Shown here: piece after piece, positions 18,483 through 26,152 of the stretch
Position numbering within the stretch: position 1 is the first letter of the stretch
How the letters are laid out: each line of letters opens with the position of its first letter
NCBI RefSeq assembly: GCF_030818895.1
Contig: NZ_JAUTBA010000001.1
Coordinates: 930,001-994,000 of the forward strand
From: Sphingobacterium zeae
Lineage (GTDB): Bacteria > Bacteroidota > Bacteroidia > Sphingobacteriales > Sphingobacteriaceae
DNA: 64,000 nucleotides
Direction of reading: 5' to 3'
Notes under the pieces: model-generated
Database searches by the model: none
Told to the model about the DNA's origin: nothing
The model's input: only the letters and a program-made list of their open reading frames with translations
Translations under genes and position numbers: made by a program

Positions 18483-21223
18483 TGAAAGCTAATACTCTTG
18501 CATCCTTTTTATCCATGTTCTTGTCGATCTTGTGGCATCAGGCTACAGCGCAGATCACTGTTGCAAACCTGCGGACTGAATTACGTTCGAATCCGATCGG
18601 TATAGATGTCATTGCTCCAAGACTGAGCTGGCAATTGCAGGGCAGTGAGCGGTCTATCCGACAAGAAGCCTATCAGGTACTTGTCGCTTCCTCACAAGAA
18701 AAACTGGATCAGAATATCGGCGATTTTTGGGATTCTGGGAAACAGGTTTCGAATAATTCCACGTATGTTATTTATGCAGGCAGAGCTCTGCAGAGCCGCA
18801 TGGAAGTGTTCTGGAAAGTAAAAGTGTATACGAATAAGGGTGAAAGTAGCTGGTCTGAGCCGGCTGGTTGGACTATGGGGCTGCTGCATTACAAAGATTG
18901 GACAGGACGCTGGATTGGTTTTGATCAGTATTTCCCATCAGACAATGAACAGACCGGGCAATTGGCTGCCCGTTATTTCAGAAAGGAATTTACAACAACC
19001 AAGCAGATTAAGCAGGCTACAGCCTATGTGATGGGGCTAGGACTTTATGAATTATATATTGACGGCAAGAAGATGGGCGATCAAGTGCTGGCTCCAGTGC
19101 CTACGGATTATACAAAGAACATCAAGTATAATGTTTTGGATGTAACAAAATCCCTCTCAGCAGGTAAGCATGCGATCGGAGTGATCTTGGGAAATGGACG
19201 GTTCTATGCCATGCGTCAAGCAAAACCTTATAAAATAAAAACTTTTGGTTATCCAAAAATGCAAATGCAGCTTATGCTGACTTATACGGATGGATCAACT
19301 GAGATCATTAAGACCGATGATTCGTGGAAAGGAACGACCGAAGGACCCATAACGGCAAATAACGAATATGATGGTGAGGATTATGATGCCAGAAAGGAGC
19401 TAACGGGATGGGCAAATCCAGATTATGACGATAAAACATGGCTAAAGGCTGCTTTTGTGCAGGAGCCCGGTGGCAATTATGAAGCGCAGTCGGAAGGTAT
19501 GAAGGTGATGCAAGATATTGCACCAGTTTCGATTGTCAAAAAGTCTGAAGGAAAATACATCCTCGATTTCGGACAGAATTTCTCGGGTTGGGTAAAGATG
19601 ACGGTGTCCGGTAGGCGTGGAACAGCAGTGACACTCCGTTTTGCAGAATCTTTGACAGAAGATGGCGAACTATTTACAACAAATCTGCGCGATGCCAAAG
19701 CAACGGATCATTATATATTAAAAGGTGGCGGAAAGGAAACCTGGGAACCGCGATTTACTTACCATGGATTTCGTTATGTGGAAGTCAGCGGCTATCCGGG
19801 CATAGCTTCAAAAAATAATTTTGTTGGCCGCTTTGTCTACGACGATATACCCAATACGGGAACCTTTGTGTCTTCCAACACACTCATCAATCGGATCCAT
19901 CAAAATGCATGGTGGGGGATCGCCTCAAACTACAAAGGTATACCGGTAGATTGCCCACAACGCAATGAGCGTCAGCCTTGGTTGGGTGACCGTCCAGTCA
20001 GTGCATACGGTGAGAACTTCCTCTTTGATAACGCCAATTTTTATACTAAATGGCTCGAAGATATTCGGCTGTCCCAAAAGGAGGATGGCGCGTTACCGGA
20101 TGTTGCACCAGCCTTCTGGTGCTACTATAGTGATAATATCAGCTGGCCAGGAACATACCTATTTATCGCCGATATGCTCTATCAGCAGACTGGCGATCTG
20201 CGCATTTTGGAAAAACATTATCCGGCCATGAAAAAATGGATGGATTATATGCAGTTACGTTATACAGGAACGGATGGTATTATTACCAAGGATAGTTATG
20301 GTGATTGGTGCTTCCCACCGGTAACCATTGAAGCCGGAAGAGGAAAGATTGCCGATAAAAAATATCCAAGTGCATTGATCGCAACTTCCTATTACTATCA
20401 TTTGCTACAAATGATGAGCCGATTTAGTGTCCTCGTCGGCAACGGACAGGATCAAGCTAACTTTTTGGATCGTGCAGCGAAGATGAGAGTAGAATTTGAT
20501 ACCGCGTTCTATCACGATGCAGGCTATTATGGTAGCAATTCATTGACCGATAACCTACTACCAATGTCTTTGGGATTGGTAGAGGATGCGAATAGAGAAA
20601 AGCTCAGTAATCGGATCGTTGAGATTGTCGAAAAAGAAAATCAGGGGCACCTGAGTACAGGACTTATCGGGACACAATGGATTATGCGCACGCTGACCAA
20701 AATAGGTCGTGTGGATCTTGCCTATAAAATTGCAACCAATAAGACCTATCCTTCCTGGGGTTACATGGTCGAAAATGGGGCCACAACAATTTGGGAGTTG
20801 TGGAATGGGAATACTGCCCATCCCAAGATGAATTCACAAAATCATGTGATGATGTTGGGCGATCTCTTGGTATGGCTCTATGAGGATCTGGCGGGTATCA
20901 AATCAAAGGAGCATGCCTTTCAGACTGTTGTCATGAAACCGCAGGTCGTAGCAGGGTTCGATCATGTGGACGCGAGCTACAAAAGTGTTTATGGAACCAT
21001 TCAATCCAATTGGAGCAAAAGCAAATCGACTTTTGAATGGAAGATTTCTATTCCGGCCAATACCAAAGCAGAGATCTATCTGCCCACAACGGTACTGTCA
21101 TCTATCCTGGAAAGCAATCGAAAATTAAAAAACGAGAAAGATATTCAGATTCTACGACAGGAAAAATCAGGCACTTGGTTCGCTATTGGATCTGGAGATT
21201 ACCAATTCAAAATTAAACTATAA
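18482..21223 (+). CDS. GH78 alpha-L-rhamnosidase (copy 1)
   Basis: This 913-residue exported protein (signal peptide to about residue 23, ATAQ) has the full GH78 layout: an N-terminal fibronectin-like domain starting ITVANLRTELRSNPIGI, the rhamnosidase N-domain, an (alpha/alpha)6 barrel and a C-terminal beta-sandwich. The barrel shows VDCPQRNERQPWLGD near residue 488, with the Asp/Arg-Asn-Glu-Arg motif that contains the general acid region, and TTIWELWNG near 770 with the candidate base Glu. GH78 removes terminal alpha-L-rhamnose with inversion. It is translationally coupled to the upstream GH2 gene (TAATG). Four rhamnosidase genes of two families lie in the window, matching the rhamnose pathway at the right end. 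Confidence 0.93.
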   Translation: MKANTLASFLSMFLSILWHQATAQITVANLRTELRSNPIGIDVIAPRLSWQLQGSERSIRQEAYQVLVASSQEKLDQNIGDFWDSGKQVSNNSTYVIYAGRALQSRMEVFWKVKVYTNKGESSWSEPAGWTMGLLHYKDWTGRWIGFDQYFPSDNEQTGQLAARYFRKEFTTTKQIKQATAYVMGLGLYELYIDGKKMGDQVLAPVPTDYTKNIKYNVLDVTKSLSAGKHAIGVILGNGRFYAMRQAKPYKIKTFGYPKMQMQLMLTYTDGSTEIIKTDDSWKGTTEGPITANNEYDGEDYDARKELTGWANPDYDDKTWLKAAFVQEPGGNYEAQSEGMKVMQDIAPVSIVKKSEGKYILDFGQNFSGWVKMTVSGRRGTAVTLRFAESLTEDGELFTTNLRDAKATDHYILKGGGKETWEPRFTYHGFRYVEVSGYPGIASKNNFVGRFVYDDIPNTGTFVSSNTLINRIHQNAWWGIASNYKGIPVDCPQRNERQPWLGDRPVSAYGENFLFDNANFYTKWLEDIRLSQKEDGALPDVAPAFWCYYSDNISWPGTYLFIADMLYQQTGDLRILEKHYPAMKKWMDYMQLRYTGTDGIITKDSYGDWCFPPVTIEAGRGKIADKKYPSALIATSYYYHLLQMMSRFSVLVGNGQDQANFLDRAAKMRVEFDTAFYHDAGYYGSNSLTDNLLPMSLGLVEDANREKLSNRIVEIVEKENQGHLSTGLIGTQWIMRTLTKIGRVDLAYKIATNKTYPSWGYMVENGATTIWELWNGNTAHPKMNSQNHVMMLGDLLVWLYEDLAGIKSKEHAFQTVVMKPQVVAGFDHVDASYKSVYGTIQSNWSKSKSTFEWKISIPANTKAEIYLPTTVLSSILESNRKLKNEKDIQILRQEKSGTWFAIGSGDYQFKIKL

Positions 21224-21263
21224 GCAGTATTTAGTATACATGTATAATATTAAAAATACATTT

Positions 21264-22412
21264 ATGAAGATAAAGATTAAATTAGCAACAGCCCTATTGT
21301 TTTTATATTCCTTGTGTTCTTACGGACAAAATCCGACATTAAAAGAATGGCAAAAAGGGGTCATAAAAGATGAGTTTATTTATGATACGGCATCTTTCCC
21401 TTCCTGTCATTCCGCTACAATGGCAGAGACCGATCAAGGTTTGGTTTATGCCTTTTTTGGTGGAACGAAAGAACGTCACCCCGATGTGGAAATCTATGTG
21501 AGTAGATACGAAAATGGACACTGGACGGCTCCTGCGTCAGCCGCAGATGGTATACAACCGGATGGGAAGCGCTTGCCGACCTGGAACCCAGTTTTATATC
21601 AAATACCCAACGGAGATCTCTTGTTATTCTATAAAATTGGACCGAAGCCATCGGAATGGTGGGGGATGCTCAAACGTTCCAAAGATGGCGGTAAGACTTG
21701 GTCTGCTGCCGAGAAGTTGCCCGAGGGCTTTATTGGACCGGTGAAAAATAAGCCTGTTCTTTTGCAAAATGGCACCTTGCTGAGTCCTTCCAGTACAGAA
21801 GGAAATGGCTGGAATGTACATTTTGAGGCGAGTTCGGATTTAGGTAAGACCTGGCGTAAAATAGGCCCTATCGCCCGTGGTGCAGATAATCTGGATGCCA
21901 TACAACCGAGCATACTTGACCACGGAAATGGTCGATTGCAAATATTGGCGCGCACACGCAACCGTGCGGTCGTAACATCTTGGTCTAAGGACTGGGGCGA
22001 ACATTGGACCCCACTGGAAAAAACGACGCTCCCAAATAATAATTCGGGGACGGATGCCGTAACGCTAAAAGACGGACGGCATGTGTTGGTGTATAACCAC
22101 GTGCTTCCGGAAGGTAACTTAGCCAAAGGGGCACGTACACCATTGAATGTTGCTTTTTCCAAAGATGGCAAGCAGTGGCAGGCCGCACTTATACTTGAGG
22201 ATTCGCCAATCAGTCAGTATTCTTATCCCGCAGTGATTCAAACCAAAGATGGGCTATTGCATTTTGGCTACACCTGGCGTAGAAAGAAAATGAAACATGT
22301 CGTCGTAGATCCGAAGAAAGTGAAATTAATCCCGATTGAGGATGGCATCTGGCCAACAAAAAAAAGATATAAAAAACCAGACCCTAATGCATATGTCAAA
22401 GAAGAAGATTAA
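21264..22412 (+). CDS. Sialidase-like (BNR) six-bladed propeller protein, exported
   Basis: The ATG at 21264 gives a clean signal peptide (MKIKIKLATALLFLYSLCSYGQ); an upstream in-frame ATG at 21240 is possible but adds only eight residues. The 382-residue protein is a compact propeller of the BNR sialidase superfamily with three Asp-box motifs, SKDGGKTWS, SSDLGKTWR and SKDWGEHWT. The FRIP motif of true sialidases is missing. Relatives are common in Bacteroidota polysaccharide loci and are annotated as exo-alpha-sialidase by homology only. Pectin contains no sialic acid but rhamnogalacturonan II contains Kdo and Dha, chemically similar 2-keto sugar acids, which makes these candidate substrates. 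This is inference; lyase activity on uronic acids is an alternative. Confidence 0.7.
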   Translation: MKIKIKLATALLFLYSLCSYGQNPTLKEWQKGVIKDEFIYDTASFPSCHSATMAETDQGLVYAFFGGTKERHPDVEIYVSRYENGHWTAPASAADGIQPDGKRLPTWNPVLYQIPNGDLLLFYKIGPKPSEWWGMLKRSKDGGKTWSAAEKLPEGFIGPVKNKPVLLQNGTLLSPSSTEGNGWNVHFEASSDLGKTWRKIGPIARGADNLDAIQPSILDHGNGRLQILARTRNRAVVTSWSKDWGEHWTPLEKTTLPNNNSGTDAVTLKDGRHVLVYNHVLPEGNLAKGARTPLNVAFSKDGKQWQAALILEDSPISQYSYPAVIQTKDGLLHFGYTWRRKKMKHVVVDPKKVKLIPIEDGIWPTKKRYKKPDPNAYVKEED

Positions 22413-23805
22413 GCTTGTTTTCACCGCATGTCTGTTTGTGGTTTCGCTTGTTGTCAAGGGGCAGGACAGCTTACTCAATTATGAGCATAAATTTAAGCAA
22501 CCCCTGGAAAAAGTGCTTGCCTTGATGCAAAAACGGTATCAGGTCAAGATCAAATATGATCCACGTAATGTCAAAGACATTATGGTGGACTACGCACCCT
22601 GGAAGTTTAGGGCAGATCTTGTGGGCACAGAAGTCAATTTGCTGTATCCCTTGGGTTTTAAACTGCAGGAGGAAGCCAAGCCCAATACGTATAAATTAAA
22701 ATCATACGAGTATTACCGCTGGAAACCACAGGAAGGTTGGGACTTTCTAAACTTACTGTCCAAAAAATATACGGATCAGGCAAGTTGGGAGAAGAGAAAA
22801 GATCAATTGCGTGTTGCGGTGAGACAAGCGATGTACTGGGATAAGCTGAAAAGTATACCGAATCAACCGATCCGATTGGGCAAGGCACGTCGCTATGCGG
22901 ATTACCAAGTTCAGAATTTTGCCTTAGAAATTATCCCGGGAGTATATATCAATGGCAGTATCTATTCGCCGCTCAAGCAAAAGAAAAATATCCCTGTGAT
23001 GTTATCTCCTGATGGCCATTGGCCAAATCAGCGGTATCGTTCGGATGCGCAAAAGAGATTTATCACCTTAGCTCGACTAGGATGTATGGCAGTAAGCTAT
23101 GACCTATTTTCCTGGGGAGAATCCCTATTGCAGTTTGCCTCGACAGATCATCGCAGCAGCGAAGCCATGTTGATGCAGACCTGGGGAGCAGCACGAATTA
23201 TGGAATATGTAATGAGCTTGCCTAATGTCGATCGAAGCCGAATAGGAATCAGTGGCGGATCGGGTGGTGGTAGCCACAGTATTTTAATGGCTGCTTTAGA
23301 CGATCGCTTCACGTTGGTCGCTCCTGTCGTGGCAATGTCTTCTTATTTCTTTGGTGGATGTCCCTGTGAAAGTGGAATCCCCGTACATTTTGTCTGCGGT
23401 GGGACCAATAATGTCGAACTGGCTGCGATGACAGCTCCTAAGCCACAGCTTATGATCTCCGATGGACAGGATTGGACAAAGGAGACTGCTATCAATGATT
23501 TTCCATTTCTGCAACATATCTACGGTTACTATGACGAAAAAGATCAAGTGCAGCATGCACATTTTCCGGATGAAGGTCATGATTTTGGCTACAACAAAAG
23601 GCAGGCACTCTACAAATTCCTACTGGATCATTTTCATTTAGATCAGACTAAAGCTGCGGATATCATCGCGGAGACCGGTATTCAGATCGAGCCGGAGGAG
23701 TTGTTATACAGTTTTGGAAAGAAGGGGGAAAACTTACCAAAGAACGCGATTCGTGGGATGGAACAGTTGAAAGCATTGTTAAAATCATATCAAATTGAAC
23801 TATGA
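22393..23805 (+). CDS. Exported alpha/beta-hydrolase esterase with STN-like N-terminal domain
   Basis: Starting at the ATG at 22393 (overlapping the previous gene by 20 bases) gives 470 residues with a signal peptide ending VKGQ at 24. Residues 29-106 look like an STN-type beta-alpha-beta domain (QPLEKVLALMQKRYQVKIKY), otherwise seen in secretins and TonB receptors. From ~115 an acetylxylan-esterase-like alpha/beta-hydrolase follows, with SPDGHWPNQRY, the nucleophile elbow GISGGSGGGSH (Ser290 in GGSGG most likely), Asp357 or Asp360 and EGHDFGY with His396. It would deacylate or demethylate pectin; the alpha/beta-hydrolase methylesterases of rhamnogalacturonan II loci (CE19) are one possible match. 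The next gene overlaps by four bases (ATGA). Confidence 0.75.
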   Translation: MSKKKIKLVFTACLFVVSLVVKGQDSLLNYEHKFKQPLEKVLALMQKRYQVKIKYDPRNVKDIMVDYAPWKFRADLVGTEVNLLYPLGFKLQEEAKPNTYKLKSYEYYRWKPQEGWDFLNLLSKKYTDQASWEKRKDQLRVAVRQAMYWDKLKSIPNQPIRLGKARRYADYQVQNFALEIIPGVYINGSIYSPLKQKKNIPVMLSPDGHWPNQRYRSDAQKRFITLARLGCMAVSYDLFSWGESLLQFASTDHRSSEAMLMQTWGAARIMEYVMSLPNVDRSRIGISGGSGGGSHSILMAALDDRFTLVAPVVAMSSYFFGGCPCESGIPVHFVCGGTNNVELAAMTAPKPQLMISDGQDWTKETAINDFPFLQHIYGYYDEKDQVQHAHFPDEGHDFGYNKRQALYKFLLDHFHLDQTKAADIIAETGIQIEPEELLYSFGKKGENLPKNAIRGMEQLKALLKSYQIEL

Positions 23806-24683
23806 TGAACCGGAAAAAATTTATACGCGATACCTTGGCCTTAATTGCTGTAGTAGCCCTGCCTCCTGCTGTCTTTGCTGCACCTAAGCGACGCTACAAT
23901 GTCGCTGTAATTGATCTGATGATCTTAAAGCGGCAAAAGCTAAGTGCATTTGAACTGGCAAAAGAAATAGGAGCAGACGGGTTGGAGGTAGATATGGGCG
24001 GACTGGGCAACCGGATTACTTTTGACAGTAAGTTTGGCGATCCAGCACAACGGAAGGCTTTTCTTGACAAAGCAAAGGAAACGGGAATAACGATCTGTTC
24101 GTTGGCCATGACCGGCTTTTATGCACAGTCTTTTGCTACGCGGCCGACTTATCAGCAGATGGTAGGGGATTGTTTGGAAGCTTGCCAGAATATGGGGGTT
24201 AAAGTCGCTTTCTTGCCTTTGGGCGTGACGTGCGACTTGGTTAAATATCCCGAACTGCGACCTGCTATTGTGGAGCGTCTTCGTATAGTAGGTGAGATGG
24301 CAAAAAAAGCCGGTGTGATCATCGGGATTGAAACAGCATTGGATGCAAAAGCTGAGGTTGATCTTTTAAAGGAAATTGGATCCAAACATATCCAGATCTA
24401 TTTTAATTTTTCCAATCCGTTGAAAGAAGGGCGTGATCTGATTCAGGAGCTGACTATTTTAGGAAAGAAGCGGATCTGTCAGATTCATTGTACGGATGAA
24501 GATGGTGTATGGCTCGAAAATAACAAACGACTGCATATGCCTTTGGTAAAACGAACCTTGGACCGTATGGGCTGGCGCGGTTGGCTCGTGATCGAGCGAT
24601 CCCGTGACGCTAATCTATCACCACGTGCCGTCAAAGAAAATTTTGGTGCAAATACACGTTACGTAAAGCAGGTGTTTCAATGA
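23802..24683 (+). CDS. Exported sugar-phosphate-isomerase/epimerase-like TIM barrel protein
   Basis: This 293-residue protein has a basic N-terminus and hydrophobic segment ending VFAAPKRR at about 27-31, which reads as a signal peptide, then an AP-endonuclease-2/xylose-isomerase-like barrel: ELAKEIGADGLEVDMGG, IGIETAL (metal-ligand Glu region), IQIYFNFSNP where canonical family members have a metal-ligand Asp, QIHCTDEDG and a closing GWRGWLVIERSRD. Relatives isomerise or epimerise sugars or keto sugars using a divalent metal. The gene overlaps both neighbours by four bases (ATGA), so it is an integral operon member. An exported member of a normally cytoplasmic fold beside GH28 and an esterase is unusual. 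The function is unknown; it could act on a released mono- or disaccharide in the periplasm. Confidence 0.75.
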   Translation: MMNRKKFIRDTLALIAVVALPPAVFAAPKRRYNVAVIDLMILKRQKLSAFELAKEIGADGLEVDMGGLGNRITFDSKFGDPAQRKAFLDKAKETGITICSLAMTGFYAQSFATRPTYQQMVGDCLEACQNMGVKVAFLPLGVTCDLVKYPELRPAIVERLRIVGEMAKKAGVIIGIETALDAKAEVDLLKEIGSKHIQIYFNFSNPLKEGRDLIQELTILGKKRICQIHCTDEDGVWLENNKRLHMPLVKRTLDRMGWRGWLVIERSRDANLSPRAVKENFGANTRYVKQVFQ

Positions 24684-26143
24684 AATTAAACTGGATAATA
24701 TCGCTTGTAGTTGTAGTAATGGGCATGCAGGGCTGTCGAAGTCTTTCGGTTAAAAAGCAACTGGATGAGACCCTGTTACGTGCCGATCAGGTAGGAGCGG
24801 GAGAGATGCCTCTTGAGCCAGATAAGATACAATCCCCTTTTACGGCATGGAAGGTCCAGCGGCCGACATTTCCGATGCGACATGATACTGCAGGGCCTGC
24901 TGAAAATATACAGGCTAAGCTCGATCAGCTTGCGGTACAGGGGGGAGGTACGTTAGTACTGAAAGGACATCACCATACAGGACGGATTACGCTAAAGTCC
25001 CATATTAATCTAAAATTGGGTGAAGGTTCCGTCTTGGAATTTAAGCATGAAATCAATGATTTTCTGCCTGTGGTGTTTACGCGGAACGAAGGAGTAGAAT
25101 TATATAGCTTGGGGGCTTGTATTTATGCCAATGGGGCAGAAAACATTGCCATCACGGGATCAGGTAGAATTATTGGCCCCGGTGAAGGCAGCGTCCGGAA
25201 TAAAACCATGACGCATGACGTCATTGAAAATATTGTCGATAGTAATACGCCTGTTGATCAACGGATCTACGATGGAAAGACCGCAGATTTCATCTTCCCA
25301 CCGGCACTCATTGCGCCTATTAACTGCAAAAGTGTCTGGATTGAAGGTGTATCGCTCGAGCGTACTGCTTTTTGGAATATCGTGCCCACTTATTGTGAGG
25401 ATGTCGTGATCCGTGGAGTTCGCATCCATTCTATGGGTATACCACGTGGGGATGGGATCGATATTGAATCATGCAACCGCGTGCTTGTGGAGTACTGCAC
25501 CCTAAATACTGGAGACGATTGTATTGCCGTGAAAGCAGGACGTGGGTTCGACGGACTACGGGTAAATAGACCTTCGGAAAATATAGTTGTCCGCTATTGC
25601 TTTTCCGAAAAAGGTCATGGTGGATTTACAATCGGTAGTGAGACTGCCGGCATGGCCAAGCAGGTGTATGTCCATGATTGTGTGTTTGGAAAAACCAATG
25701 TTGGCATCCGTTTTAAGACCAGAAGGCCACGCGGTGGTGGTGGATCTGATATTCACTTTGAACGTATCCGGATGCAGGAGGTGGAATCAGCTTTACGCTG
25801 GGATATGCTGGGACAAGCCCAACATGTGGGCAATCAGGCTAGCCGTGATTTCGAAGTTCAAAAGAACGCTCTGACACCACGTTTCTCGGATATCCAAATA
25901 AAGGATATCTATATTGATGCGGCTAAAAATTGTATTAAGATCGAAGGTATTCCGGAGTCTGTTTTGGAAAACGTATCTATTGATCGTGTTTTTGGACGCG
26001 GAGACCAGTATCTGTCGATTAAAGATGCTAAAAATATCAAGATTAAAAACAGTGTTTTTTTGTGTAAAGATACAAGCATCTCAACAACCAATGTTTTGGG
26101 GCTGATACAAGATCGCGTACGTGTCATCACGGAATCGCCCTAA
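24680..26143 (+). CDS. GH28 polygalacturonase-family lipoprotein
   Basis: This 487-residue lipoprotein (Cys19 in MQGCRS) is a right-handed beta-helix of GH28. The catalytic signature is complete: GDGID (Asp258, Asp261), NTGDD with Asp279 and Asp280, GHGG with His313, and RFKTR with Arg344 and Lys346. GH28 enzymes hydrolyse alpha-1,4-linked galacturonic acid or related alpha-linkages (rhamnogalacturonan hydrolase, exo-polygalacturonase) by inversion. The lipid anchor suggests a surface or periplasmic-leaflet location. The start overlaps the upstream stop (ATGA). In rhamnogalacturonan II loci GH28 members remove galacturonic acid from side chains; whether this one works on backbone or side chain is not visible. 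Confidence 0.93.
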   Translation: MKLNWIISLVVVVMGMQGCRSLSVKKQLDETLLRADQVGAGEMPLEPDKIQSPFTAWKVQRPTFPMRHDTAGPAENIQAKLDQLAVQGGGTLVLKGHHHTGRITLKSHINLKLGEGSVLEFKHEINDFLPVVFTRNEGVELYSLGACIYANGAENIAITGSGRIIGPGEGSVRNKTMTHDVIENIVDSNTPVDQRIYDGKTADFIFPPALIAPINCKSVWIEGVSLERTAFWNIVPTYCEDVVIRGVRIHSMGIPRGDGIDIESCNRVLVEYCTLNTGDDCIAVKAGRGFDGLRVNRPSENIVVRYCFSEKGHGGFTIGSETAGMAKQVYVHDCVFGKTNVGIRFKTRRPRGGGGSDIHFERIRMQEVESALRWDMLGQAQHVGNQASRDFEVQKNALTPRFSDIQIKDIYIDAAKNCIKIEGIPESVLENVSIDRVFGRGDQYLSIKDAKNIKIKNSVFLCKDTSISTTNVLGLIQDRVRVITESP

Positions 26144-26152
26144 TAGTTGGTT

